This document shows positions 1 through 9,347 of a DNA stretch of 64,000 nt, one piece after another. The DNA is taken from assembly GCA_015655125.1 (NCBI GenBank), contig JAATFP010000049.1, positions 1-64,000 on the forward strand. Direction: 5' to 3'. Source of the DNA: Chitinophagales bacterium (GTDB lineage: Bacteria; Bacteroidota; Bacteroidia; Chitinophagales; Chitinophagaceae). The notes under the pieces were generated by a model. It did not search any database and was not told where the DNA came from. It saw only the letters and a list, made by a program, of their open reading frames with translations. The position numbers and the translations under genes are program-made. Numbering within the stretch: position 1 is the stretch's first letter; the number at the start of each line of letters is the position of its first letter.

Positions 1-76
1 GCTGAACTCCCCCAGGACCGGAAGGTAGCAAGGGTAGGTGGTTGAGCGGTGCGATGTAAGTAACTTGCCATTTTTT
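1..76 (+). ncRNA. ffs: 3' part of bacterial SRP RNA (4.5S/ffs), truncated by the window start
   Basis: Contains the conserved SRP helix-8 signature CCAGGACCGGAAGGTAGCAAGGGTAGG, then a T-run (CCATTTTTT) at the end. Confidence 0.85.
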
Positions 77-86
77 ATTTCTATTA

Positions 87-114
87 TTTGATGTGGAAAA
101 GCGTGTTATCTTTG
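87..114 (+). promoter_or_regulatory. Putative Bacteroidota promoter for fsa (TTTG -33 / TATCTTTG -7)
   Basis: TTTG at 87-90 and exact TAnnTTTG match TATCTTTG at 107-114, 44 bp upstream of the ATG. Confidence 0.5.
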
Positions 115-157
115 CTTTTCATTATCTCCGATTTGCATCACTCAAAATACGATCGTT

Positions 158-811
158 ATGAAGTTTTTTATCGACACCGCGGATCTTGCCCAAATCAAAG
201 AAGCAAATGACCTCGGAATACTGGATGGCGTTACCACCAATCCATCATTAATGGCAAAGGTTGGGATCAGCGGCGAAGCTGCTGTTACAAAACACTATAT
301 TGATATCTGCAATATTGTTGATGGCGACATCAGCGCTGAAGTGGTTTCCACAGATTTTGATGGAATCATTGCTGAAGGGAAAAAACTGGCGGCCCTTCAT
401 AAAAATATTGTGGTAAAAGTGCCGATGATCAAAGAAGGCGTGAAAGCAATCAAATGGTTCACCGATAACGGTATACGCACAAATTGCACCCTTATCTTTT
501 CTGCAGGCCAGGCGATACTCGCTGCAAAAGCTGGCGCCACGTACATTTCACCGTTCATTGGTCGTATCGACGATACGGGTTGGGATGGCATCGAACTCAT
601 TCACCAGATCCGCCAGATCTATTCTATCCAGGGTTTTAAATCAGAAATATTGGCGGCTTCTATCCGCAATCCGAATCACATCATCAAATGTGCGGAAGCA
701 GGTGCCGATGTTTGTACCTGTCCATTGGAATCTATCCTCGGTTTGCTGAAACATCCGTTAACCGATATTGGATTGGCGAAATTTCTGGAAGACGCTAAGA
801 AATTTGCGTAA
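158..811 (+). CDS. fsa: Fructose-6-phosphate aldolase / transaldolase-like protein
   Basis: 217 aa; MKFFIDTADLAQIKEANDLGILDGVTTNPSLMAK and KVPM typical of the small transaldolase/FSA family. Confidence 0.9.
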   Translation: MKFFIDTADLAQIKEANDLGILDGVTTNPSLMAKVGISGEAAVTKHYIDICNIVDGDISAEVVSTDFDGIIAEGKKLAALHKNIVVKVPMIKEGVKAIKWFTDNGIRTNCTLIFSAGQAILAAKAGATYISPFIGRIDDTGWDGIELIHQIRQIYSIQGFKSEILAASIRNPNHIIKCAEAGADVCTCPLESILGLLKHPLTDIGLAKFLEDAKKFA

Positions 812-880
812 TTTTTTGGAAACAGAAAGACACGGCGACACGAATCATTACAAAGATTTATACATAGTTATTATATATAA

Positions 881-907
881 AATGCCTGCAGATCGCAGGC
901 ATTTTTA
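881..907 (+). terminator. Rho-independent terminator downstream of fsa
   Basis: AATGCCTGC-AGATC-GCAGGCATT followed by TTT. Confidence 0.75.
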
Positions 908-954
908 TTTCTTCGTAAAATTTTTTCTTTGTGTCTTTTTGTGGTTCAAAAAGA

Positions 955-1353
955 TCAGTTTCGCTTCCTTTTACTGCCTTTCATTTCCTCCAGCACCTGT
1001 TCCGTACTCTTCAACGGTCCGTCTTCTTTCCTCTTCACATATATGTCAAATTCCTGCAGGCTGGCGGGGTTATTTTTTAAACAAACGCTGATGTGCACTT
1101 TTGCCGGCTTAAAATCCGGATAGATCCAAAGGCTGTTGCCGTAAAATTTTCCGTAATTGCTTTTGAAAATAATATGATTGCTGTCGAGTGGCAGGTATTT
1201 TCCATTGGTCATTAAACCATCGACATTGATATAATTGTAGGTGCCTTTTTTTAAACTATCTGTATAAAGGTTTACAAAAATACTGTCAATCTTCTGAGCC
1301 TTCGCAATGGTGAATGCCGTGATGAAAAGTGTAAGTAAAAATATTTTTTTCAC
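955..1353 (-). CDS. Hypothetical exported protein
   Basis: 132 aa ORF with signal peptide MKKIFLLTLFITAFTIAKAQ. Confidence 0.65.
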   Translation of the reverse strand: MKKIFLLTLFITAFTIAKAQKIDSIFVNLYTDSLKKGTYNYINVDGLMTNGKYLPLDSNHIIFKSNYGKFYGNSLWIYPDFKPAKVHISVCLKNNPASLQEFDIYVKRKEDGPLKSTEQVLEEMKGSKRKRN

Positions 1354-1587
1354 GTTGTAAAAATACCAAATCTTCCGGGAATGCGGTATTGCAGATGTTA
1401 AGGGTGACTTAAAGTATATAGTTACAGCCTTGCAAAAAAATTCCGAATATGTAAACCGTGGTTTTTATATAATAATCTGATCTTAAAGAATTTTCCGGAA
1501 GGCAGTTGAACGGTAAGAAAGGCGGAACTCCAATGCGCCACAACTTTGCAGATTATTCTTGTAGCATCTTTTATAATTGCGATATGC

Positions 1588-2223
1588 TTAATTGGAAATT
1601 CCCACGCGTTCCTTTATATATTCGTTCCGCTTCAATTCATCCAGCATAAACAGCGCCACATCGCCGGTATTAATTTTGAAATTGTTGGGAACCGGCGCCA
1701 CATTTGCCGCCGTATGAAAAGATCCTGTTGCGTCTGCATCCACCAGGTCGGGTGCGCAAACGAATGTCCAGTCCAGCTTTGATGCCTGAAGGAATTGAAA
1801 TGCCTTACGGTGTTCGTTACCTACGGGCAGGTATTCTGCCGGGTAAGAAGTTTCATCCATGAGCAATTCAGTGCTTCCCTCGGAAATGCTTAATACACCC
1901 ATCCCGCCAAGGCCGATGATCCTTTTCACGCCCGCCTTCTGCATCTGTTCCGTAATCTTTTTCATACCAAGGGAGCGTGTATTGTCGGTGCCATCGAACG
2001 CTCCGCCGAGCACAGACAATACCGCTCCACTTCCATTGATGGCATTGTATACCTGTTTATCGTCAAACAAAGCGCCCGTGATCAATTCGAGACGCTCATG
2101 TTCGGGAAAGCCGGCAGTGAAAACGTTTCTGCCAAAGGCACGAACAGTATGGCCGTTGTGAAGAGCCTGCTTTACAATTTGTTTGCCTACCTGGCCGGTA
2201 CTTCCAAATATTGTGATGATCAT
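1588..2223 (-). CDS. NAD(P)-binding oxidoreductase (atypical SDR / NmrA-like)
   Basis: N-terminal MIITIFGSTGQVGKQIVKQAL Rossmann motif. Confidence 0.8.
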   Translation of the reverse strand: MIITIFGSTGQVGKQIVKQALHNGHTVRAFGRNVFTAGFPEHERLELITGALFDDKQVYNAINGSGAVLSVLGGAFDGTDNTRSLGMKKITEQMQKAGVKRIIGLGGMGVLSISEGSTELLMDETSYPAEYLPVGNEHRKAFQFLQASKLDWTFVCAPDLVDADATGSFHTAANVAPVPNNFKINTGDVALFMLDELKRNEYIKERVGISN

Positions 2224-2373
2224 GTAAAAAATATTTAATAATTAATAACTAATGGTTAATAATGAAAACCCTCCATTCATAACTCATAATCAATAATTCA
2301 CAGTTCATAATTCCTTCCAAAGTACAAAAAATATTTTTTTATCTTGATATTCTCCTTCATCTTTGCGTTAACA

Positions 2374-2427
2374 ATGAAAAATTTAATTGCAAATAACAAA
2401 GGTTGGTGGTGGACAGTCAGACAATGA
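2374..2427 (+). CDS. trpL: trp operon leader peptide MKNLIANNKGWWWTVRQ
   Basis: 17-codon ORF with three tandem TGG codons (2404-2412), ending between alternative hairpins and a terminator upstream of trpE; absent from the supplied ORF track because of its size. Confidence 0.85.
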   Translation: MKNLIANNKGWWWTVRQ

Positions 2428-2494
2428 TTGTGTCCCTGCCTTATTTGTATATCTCAAAATATCAGCGCCCCGACACAATTGTCGGGGCGTTTTT
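2411..2494 (+). promoter_or_regulatory. Transcription attenuator of the trp operon (alternative hairpins)
   Basis: Hairpin 1:2 GGACA(2411-2415)/TGTCC(2431-2435) with CAAT/ATTG inside; antiterminator ATTGTGTC(2427-2434)/GACACAAT(2472-2479); terminator at 2466-2489. Confidence 0.8.
2466..2494 (+). terminator. Intrinsic terminator of the trp attenuator
   Basis: CGCCCCGACA-CAAT-TGTCGGGGCG perfect 10-bp stem followed by TTTTT. Confidence 0.9.
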
Positions 2495-2521
2495 ATTTGT
2501 ATAAATCGTATTTGACATAAC

Positions 2522-3952
2522 ATGAAGAACATATCTTTCTCTACGACCTATAAAAAAATGCTGGCGGATATTTATACGCCGGTTGGTATTTACCTGCGGT
2601 TGCGCGACAGGTTTCGCGACACGATCCTTCTTGAAAGCACGGATTTTCATGCGGGCGAAAACAATTATTCGATCATCGGCATCAATGCCATTGCAGGAAT
2701 CGAGATCAGCGATCCTCAAAAGATAGAAGTCAAATTACCAGGTCAACATCCGGAAATCATCCGTTTACAAACGGATACACCACTTTCCGAGGTATTGCAG
2801 CAATTCATGGAAAGTTTCACACCTGAGGTTGTTCCTGCCAGGCCGGTCAATATCGCACAAGGTGTATTTGGATATACAACCTACGACGCGGTAGGCTTTT
2901 TTGAACACATCCTGTTTGACCAAACGGGCAAGGTTGTTGATGAAAACGCCCGTATACCGTTGATGCGGTACAGGGTGTATCAATATGTGATCGTGATCAA
3001 TCATTTTAAGGATGAACTTTTTCTTTGCGAAAATCATTTTACCGGAATAGAAAGTAAGTTCGCAGATATCGAAAGTATGATTCGCAGCAAGGACGTTCCC
3101 GTATTTCCTTTTGCTATCCGCAATGTAGAAACATCCAATGTTACCGATGAAGAATATAAAGAAATGGTGCAAAGAGGAATCGACAGTTGCCGGCGTGGCG
3201 ACACTTTTCAGATCGTACTCAGCAGAAGGTTCCGCCAGCAGTTCACCGGCGATGAGTTCAATGTATATCGTGCATTACGAAGCATCAACCCAATTCCGTA
3301 CCTGTTTTATTTCGATTACGGGGATTATAAACTAACAGGATCTTCGCCAGAGAGCCAGGTGATCATTGAAGACGGAAAGGTGATCGTACACCCGATTGCA
3401 GGCACATTCAAGCGAACCGGTGACGATGAAACCGATAAAGAACTTGCTATAAAATTGGAAGCTGATGAAAAAGAAAATTCCGAACATGTGATGCTGGTGG
3501 ATCTGGCACGCAACGACCTGAGCAGGCTATGTGACGATGTGGAAGTGACACAATTTAAAAAAGTGAGTTATTTTTCTCATGTGATACACCTGGTGAGCGA
3601 AGTGCAGGGAAGGCTCGGAAGGGAAAGAAACCCATTCAGGATATTGGGCAGCACTTTTCCCGCAGGCACACTGAGCGGCGCACCGAAATACAAAGCCATG
3701 CAACTCATCCATCATTTTGAGAATACCCCGCGCGGATTTTACGGGGGCGCCATTGGTTTTATCGGATTTGACGGAAGTTGTAATCACGCCATCATGATCC
3801 GTACTTTTTTGAGTAAGAATAATACACTCACGTATCAGGCAGGCGCGGGAATAGTGGTTTCCAGTAAACCTGAAAGTGAATTGCAGGAAGTAAACAATAA
3901 ATTAGGTGCGCTTAAAAAAGCCATCGAATCAGCACAACAGATCACCCGTTAA
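2522..3952 (+). CDS. trpE: Anthranilate synthase component I
   Basis: 476 aa chorismate-binding enzyme; HPIAGTFKRTGDDETD, GTLSGAPKYKAM motifs; trp operon context. Confidence 0.95.
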   Translation: MKNISFSTTYKKMLADIYTPVGIYLRLRDRFRDTILLESTDFHAGENNYSIIGINAIAGIEISDPQKIEVKLPGQHPEIIRLQTDTPLSEVLQQFMESFTPEVVPARPVNIAQGVFGYTTYDAVGFFEHILFDQTGKVVDENARIPLMRYRVYQYVIVINHFKDELFLCENHFTGIESKFADIESMIRSKDVPVFPFAIRNVETSNVTDEEYKEMVQRGIDSCRRGDTFQIVLSRRFRQQFTGDEFNVYRALRSINPIPYLFYFDYGDYKLTGSSPESQVIIEDGKVIVHPIAGTFKRTGDDETDKELAIKLEADEKENSEHVMLVDLARNDLSRLCDDVEVTQFKKVSYFSHVIHLVSEVQGRLGRERNPFRILGSTFPAGTLSGAPKYKAMQLIHHFENTPRGFYGGAIGFIGFDGSCNHAIMIRTFLSKNNTLTYQAGAGIVVSSKPESELQEVNNKLGALKKAIESAQQITR

Positions 3953-3961
3953 AAAATAATC

Positions 3962-4534
3962 ATGACGAAAATCCTGGTTTTTGATAATTACGATTCGTTT
4001 ACCTACAACCTCGTGCATCTCGTTGAAAAGATATTGCATACTAAGGTTGATGTTTTTCGCAACGATGCCATCGCGCTCGAAAAGGTAAAAGAATATGATA
4101 AGATAATTTTATCGCCCGGCCCCGGAATACCAGCAGAGGCCGAACTGCTATTGCCATTGATAAAAGAGTACGCTGCCACCAAATCCATTCTGGGCGTATG
4201 TTTAGGGCATCAGGCTATTGGCGGGGCGTTTGGAGGAACACTTACCAACCTGTCAACCGTTTATCATGGTGTGGCTATGCCCGTATTTATTGATAGCGGG
4301 GAAGATTGTTTGTTCAGGCACCTTCCCCGTACCATAATGGTTGGCCGCTACCATTCGTGGATCGTAGATGAAAAAGATTTTCCGGCTGAATTACAGATAA
4401 CGGCGCGTGATGAAAACAATTATATCATGGCGCTGCAACATAAAAACTTTGATGTGCGCGGTGTGCAGTTTCACCCTGAAAGTGTATTGACGCCGGATGG
4501 GGAGAGGATCATCAGTAACTGGCTGGAAGAATAG
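3962..4534 (+). CDS. trpG: Anthranilate synthase component II (glutamine amidotransferase)
   Basis: ILVFDNYDSFTYNLVH, GVCLGHQAIGGAFGG, GVQFHPESVLTPDG. Confidence 0.95.
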   Translation: MTKILVFDNYDSFTYNLVHLVEKILHTKVDVFRNDAIALEKVKEYDKIILSPGPGIPAEAELLLPLIKEYAATKSILGVCLGHQAIGGAFGGTLTNLSTVYHGVAMPVFIDSGEDCLFRHLPRTIMVGRYHSWIVDEKDFPAELQITARDENNYIMALQHKNFDVRGVQFHPESVLTPDGERIISNWLEE

Positions 4535-4593
4535 GCTAATAGGCGGATATTCTTTATCGTTCCTCTAACCTCTGATCCTTAAACAATAAACTA

Positions 4594-5586
4594 ATGAAAA
4601 AGATATTAAATCATTTATTTGAGCATAAGGCGCTTTCGCGGCAACAAGCTGCGGAAGTGCTGATGCATATTTCGCAAGGAAGGTACAGCGAGGCCGAAAT
4701 TGCGGCATTTATAACGGTATATCTCATGCGAAGCATTACCATCGATGAATTGCAAGGCTTTAAAGATGCGCTGATGCAACTGGCACTTCCTGTTGATGTA
4801 TCCTCGCACGACGTGATGGATATTGTGGGTACCGGTGGTGATGGAAAAAACACATTCAACATTTCCACGCTCAGTTGTTTTATTGTGGCGGGTACCGGCA
4901 ACAAGGTTGCCAAGCACGGTAATTATGGCGCCTCATCCATTAGTGGTTCATCAAATGTGATGGAGGAACTGGGCTATCGTTTTACAACAGACAATGATAC
5001 TTTAAACCGGCAGCTTGAAGCGGCAAATATTTGTTTCTTGCATGCACCATTGTTTCATCCGGCACTAAAAGTAGTTTCAGGTATCCGAAAAAGTCTTGGT
5101 GTGCGTACCTTTTTCAACATGCTCGGCCCGATGGTGAATCCTGCATCGCCTGCATACCAGCTTGTAGGCGTGTATAATCTTGAAATGGCGCGGCTCTACA
5201 ATTACATGCTGCAGGAGGGTGATACCGCATTTACAATTATTCACGCGCTGGATGGGTATGATGAAATATCTTTGACAGGCGATACGAAGATCATCACTAA
5301 CAAAGGTGAGCAAGTATTGAGTGCTGAAGCGATCGGCAAACGCACTGTGAGGCCTGCAGATATTTATGGCGGTAGTTCGGCAGAAGAAGCTGCAGCGATA
5401 TTTTTGAAGATCATCAAAGGTGAGGGTACCTGGGCGCAGAATGCGGTAGTGATAGCAAATGCTGCCATGGCGCTGCAATGCACAGGTAAATTTGCAGATT
5501 ATGAAAACTGCTACCAATTGGCAGTGGATAGTTTGGAAAGTGGCAAAGCTTATCAATGTTTAAAAAATCTTACCGAACCGGCATGA
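4594..5586 (+). CDS. trpD: Anthranilate phosphoribosyltransferase
   Basis: DIVGTGGDGKNTFNIST and KHGNYGASSISGSSNVMEELG. Confidence 0.95.
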   Translation: MKKILNHLFEHKALSRQQAAEVLMHISQGRYSEAEIAAFITVYLMRSITIDELQGFKDALMQLALPVDVSSHDVMDIVGTGGDGKNTFNISTLSCFIVAGTGNKVAKHGNYGASSISGSSNVMEELGYRFTTDNDTLNRQLEAANICFLHAPLFHPALKVVSGIRKSLGVRTFFNMLGPMVNPASPAYQLVGVYNLEMARLYNYMLQEGDTAFTIIHALDGYDEISLTGDTKIITNKGEQVLSAEAIGKRTVRPADIYGGSSAEEAAAIFLKIIKGEGTWAQNAVVIANAAMALQCTGKFADYENCYQLAVDSLESGKAYQCLKNLTEPA

Positions 5587-6362
5587 ATATCCTGGATCAA
5601 ATAATTGCACATAAACGGGACGAGAATTTCGTACGAAGTACGATGGTGCCGGTGGAGGACTTGATGGAAAGTAAATATTTTGACAGGAAATGTTTTTCAC
5701 TCACCGAGCGCTTGATTGCAAAAGATGCTACCGGCATCATTGCTGAATTCAAGCGTAAGTCGCCATCGAGGGGTTATATCAACCGGCACGCAGAAATTTC
5801 AGGTATTACTCAAGCTTACACCCAACATGGTGCCAGCGGGCTTTCCGTACTTACCGATCGCGAATTTTTTGGCGGCAGCACAGATGATCTTGCATTGGCC
5901 AGGAAAAATGAAGTTCCCATTTTACGAAAAGATTTTATTATTGATCCTTACCAGGTGGTGGGTGCAAAGGCAATGGGTGCCGATGTTATTTTGCTGATAG
6001 CAGCCTGCCTCACGGTTTCTAAAACGGAAGAGCTGGCGCAATTGTCCAAACAACTTGGAATGGAAGTGCTGCTTGAACTTCATGAAGAAAGCGAGCTGGA
6101 ACATATTTGCGCCGAAATAGACATGGTAGGAATAAACAACCGGAGTTTGAAGACATTCAAGGTTGATATTAACAGGTCGCTGGCGTTGAGTAAAAAAATT
6201 CCGGATGGCAAAATTAAGATCGCGGAAAGCGGCATCAGTCAACCTGAAACGATCAGGATCTTTCGTGATGCGGGTTACCAGGGATTCCTCATCGGTGAGA
6301 ATTTTATGAAAGAAAATGACCCCGGCAAAGCATTTGAACAATTTGTAAAAAAAATAAAATAG
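5583..6362 (+). CDS. trpC: Indole-3-glycerol phosphate synthase
   Basis: Start taken at MNILDQIIAHKRDE (ATGA overlap with trpD stop); IIAEFKRKSPSRG, LRKDFIIDPYQ motifs. Confidence 0.95.
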   Translation: MNILDQIIAHKRDENFVRSTMVPVEDLMESKYFDRKCFSLTERLIAKDATGIIAEFKRKSPSRGYINRHAEISGITQAYTQHGASGLSVLTDREFFGGSTDDLALARKNEVPILRKDFIIDPYQVVGAKAMGADVILLIAACLTVSKTEELAQLSKQLGMEVLLELHEESELEHICAEIDMVGINNRSLKTFKVDINRSLALSKKIPDGKIKIAESGISQPETIRIFRDAGYQGFLIGENFMKENDPGKAFEQFVKKIK

Positions 6363-6367
6363 TTTGT

Positions 6368-6997
6368 ATGAATATTAAAGTTTGTGGAGTTACCACCTTA
6401 AAACAGCTGCAACAATTGGATGGACTGGATATCGATTTTGCGGGACTGATATTTTTTAAGCAGTCGCCAAGATATGTCGGAAACAAGGTTACAAAAGAAG
6501 AATTGACAGGTGCCGACCTGGATATTAAAAAAGTAGGTGTTTTTGTAAATGCAGAGTACGACGAGATCATGCAGATAACCGAAGATTATGAACTGGACAT
6601 TGTACAACTTAATGGTGATGAAAGCCCGCACCTGTGCGAAAAAGTTGCTGCCGAAATAGAAGTGATCAAAGCATTTCGTATCGATAATAAAAGTGAAAGG
6701 TCAATCGACTATATGATCGCCGAATACGATGAGGTATGCGATTATTATTTGTTCGATACGGCATCAAAAGAATTACCGGGTGGCAGCGGAGAAAAATTCG
6801 ACTGGAACAAAATTGCGGAAAGCAAAATTGAGAAGCCGTTCTTTTTAAGCGGTGGTATTGCACCGGATGATGCGGCGCTTGTGAAAAAGTTCCGGCATCC
6901 TGATTTTTTCGGCGTTGATATCAACAGCAGGTTTGAAAAGGAACCCGGAGTAAAGGATATGGCGTTGGTACTGCAATTCAGGCACGGACTTAAGTAA
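6368..6997 (+). CDS. trpF: Phosphoribosylanthranilate isomerase
   Basis: MNIKVCGVTTLKQL, FLSGGIAPDDA, GVDINSRFEKEPGVKD. Confidence 0.93.
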   Translation: MNIKVCGVTTLKQLQQLDGLDIDFAGLIFFKQSPRYVGNKVTKEELTGADLDIKKVGVFVNAEYDEIMQITEDYELDIVQLNGDESPHLCEKVAAEIEVIKAFRIDNKSERSIDYMIAEYDEVCDYYLFDTASKELPGGSGEKFDWNKIAESKIEKPFFLSGGIAPDDAALVKKFRHPDFFGVDINSRFEKEPGVKDMALVLQFRHGLK

Positions 6998-7123
6998 ATA
7001 AAACCAAACGCAGATTTGGAAAGATTTTTTTATTAAACTGAAATGAAATCACATGCTTTTGAAATCCTGAATTCGGCGTAATCAAAAGATCTTTCCAACT
7101 CAGTGTTTAAATTCAATATTATT

Positions 7124-8317
7124 ATGAGTCATCGTTCAGCAAATCTTCTTCATCCGGATCAGCACGGTTATTATGGTGATTTTGGCGGCGCATTCGTACC
7201 GGAAATGTTATATCCGAATGTGAGGGAGCTTCAGGAAAATTATCTCAAAATAACAGCAACAAAAAAGTTTCGCTCCGCATTTGAAAAATTACTCAAAGAT
7301 TATGTTGGCCGGCCCACACCATTGTTTTACGCCGAAAATTTAAGCCGGCAGTATCACACAAATATCTATCTTAAGCGTGAGGATCTTTGCCATACTGGTG
7401 CACATAAGATCAACAATACGATCGGGCAGGTTTTACTGGCCGAAGCGCTGGGAAAAACACGTATTATAGCCGAAACGGGTGCGGGGCAACATGGCGTTGC
7501 GACAGCAACAGTTTGCGCACTTAAAGGATTGGAGTGCGTAGTATATATGGGCGAAAAAGATATTGAACGGCAGGCTCCCAATGTGGCGCGCATGAAGATG
7601 CTTGGTGCAAAGGTGGTTCCGGCAAGAAGTGGCAGCAAAACGCTGAAAGATGCCACCAACGAGGCTATCAGGGATTGGATCAATCATGCCGCAGACACTT
7701 ATTATATCATCGGAAGCGTGGTGGGGCCTCACCCTTACCCGGATATGGTAGCACGGTTCCAAAGCGTAATCAGCAGGGAAATACAAAAGCAACTCAAAAA
7801 AATCACCGGAAATGAATTGCCGTCGTATGTCATCGCCTGCGTTGGCGGCGGAAGCAATGCGGCCGGTGCATTTTATCATTTCATAGAAGAAAAAAAAGTG
7901 AAGCTTGTGGCCGTAGAAGCTGCGGGACTCGGCATTAAAAGTGGCATGTCCGCCGCCACAACACAGCTCGGAACTACCGGCATTTTGCATGGAAGTAAAA
8001 GTTTGTTGATGCAAACAGCTGATGGCCAGGTGACCGAGCCACACAGCATTTCGGCGGGACTTGATTATCCCGGTATCGGACCCTTGCACGCTAACTTATA
8101 TACCAGTAAACGTGCGGAATTTTTGAGTGCTACGGATGGAGAAGCATTGGCAGCGGCTTTCAATCTTTCAAAAAAAGAGGGTATTATCCCCGCGTTGGAA
8201 TCTGCACATGCACTTGCGGTACTGAATAACAAGAAGTTCAGGAAAAGCGATGTGGTAGTTATTTGCCTGAGTGGTCGTGGCGATAAAGATCTTGCAACTT
8301 ACATGGATAATTTGTAA
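7124..8317 (+). CDS. trpB: Tryptophan synthase beta chain
   Basis: KREDLCHTGAHKINNTIGQ, ETGAGQHGVATATV, GGGSNAAGAF; start at MSHRSANLL rather than the upstream GTG of the ORF track. Confidence 0.96.
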   Translation: MSHRSANLLHPDQHGYYGDFGGAFVPEMLYPNVRELQENYLKITATKKFRSAFEKLLKDYVGRPTPLFYAENLSRQYHTNIYLKREDLCHTGAHKINNTIGQVLLAEALGKTRIIAETGAGQHGVATATVCALKGLECVVYMGEKDIERQAPNVARMKMLGAKVVPARSGSKTLKDATNEAIRDWINHAADTYYIIGSVVGPHPYPDMVARFQSVISREIQKQLKKITGNELPSYVIACVGGGSNAAGAFYHFIEEKKVKLVAVEAAGLGIKSGMSAATTQLGTTGILHGSKSLLMQTADGQVTEPHSISAGLDYPGIGPLHANLYTSKRAEFLSATDGEALAAAFNLSKKEGIIPALESAHALAVLNNKKFRKSDVVVICLSGRGDKDLATYMDNL

Positions 8318-8336
8318 CATGCCGACGGGTAAAATA

Positions 8337-8425
8337 TGTTTCGAGAAGCTCAACATGACTGGGAAACAAGCGCGACATGATAAAAATCTGTCAGTCTGAG
8401 CCTGTCGAAGACGGTTTGGGTTTGC
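8337..8425. repeat. Intergenic hairpin repeat, copy 1 (inside trp operon, trpB-trpA gap)
   Basis: GTTTCGAGAAGCTCAACATGACTG ... CTGTCAGTCTGAGCCTGTCGAAGACGG. Confidence 0.8.
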
Positions 8426-8494
8426 AGAGGAAATTTCAAAACCTGGCAGCAAACATGTTGAAATTTAAACGCATACTTAATTTTAAATTTAAAG

Positions 8495-9292
8495 ATGAAC
8501 AAGCTTGATCAGTTGTTTAAGAATAAAAAAGAACCGGTGCTGAACGTATATTACACAGCGGGCTTTCCGGAATTGGAAAGTACAACTGAAGTTGCGTTGT
8601 CGTTGCAGAAGCATGGCGCCGATATCATAGAGATCGGAATCCCGTACAGTGATCCCATCGCCGATGGCCCGGTAATACAGCAAAGTAATATGCAGGCGAT
8701 TGCTAACGGGATCTCTATTGCGAAGATATTTGAACAACTCGAATCCGTGAAGTCACAGTTAACCGTTCCGGTCGTATTGATGGGATATCTTAATCCTGTG
8801 TTGCAATTCGGAATGGAGAGATTTTGTGCGGCAGCAGCACGTGCCGGCATTTCCGGTGTGATCCTGCCCGATCTGCCGATGTATGAATATGAAAAATTTT
8901 ATGAAAAAATATTCCGGGAATACAAGCTTCATTTGATCTTTCTCGTCACGCCTGAAACAGGTATCGGGCGAATTGAAAAGGCAGATAAGTTGTCCGGTGG
9001 ATTTTTGTATGCCGTCTCTTCGTCGGCTACAACCGGCAACAACGCCGCCATGAACGGCCAGGAAGTTTATTTTAAAAAACTACAGCAACTTCGTTTGAAA
9101 AATTCTTTTTTGATCGGCTTTGGTGTACGCGATAAAGCAACTTTCGACCTGGCGGGTAAATATGCGGCCGGCGCCATCATAGGAACAGCGTATATAAAAG
9201 CTTTGCAATCTTTGAAGAACATTGATCAGGCGACCGCTGAATTTCTGCAATCCATAAGACCGGCACACATTATAAAGCCTGTTAATATTTAA
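8495..9292 (+). CDS. trpA: Tryptophan synthase alpha chain
   Basis: DIIEIGIPYSDPIADGPVIQ, GVILPDLPMYE, GFGVRDKAT. Confidence 0.95.
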   Translation: MNKLDQLFKNKKEPVLNVYYTAGFPELESTTEVALSLQKHGADIIEIGIPYSDPIADGPVIQQSNMQAIANGISIAKIFEQLESVKSQLTVPVVLMGYLNPVLQFGMERFCAAAARAGISGVILPDLPMYEYEKFYEKIFREYKLHLIFLVTPETGIGRIEKADKLSGGFLYAVSSSATTGNNAAMNGQEVYFKKLQQLRLKNSFLIGFGVRDKATFDLAGKYAAGAIIGTAYIKALQSLKNIDQATAEFLQSIRPAHIIKPVNI

Positions 9293-9347
9293 AAAGTCCG
9301 TTCAAAACCGGGGAAAGAATTTTAAATTGCATATTCAAAAATTACCA

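Noticed and set aside
2338-2365. Promoter for the trp leader (CATCTTTG at 2358-2365)
   Set aside because: One mismatch to TAnnTTTG, and the nearest TTG (2344-2346) is only 11 bp away, too close for a normal -33 element; left unassigned
5077-5556. Antisense ORFs across the trp operon (also 7433-8089, 5922-6341 and others)
   Set aside because: Overlap strongly conserved trp genes; no independent coding evidence
7103-7123. Upstream GTG start of trpB in the ORF track
   Set aside because: The ATG at 7124 (MSHRSANLL) gives a more typical TrpB N-terminus
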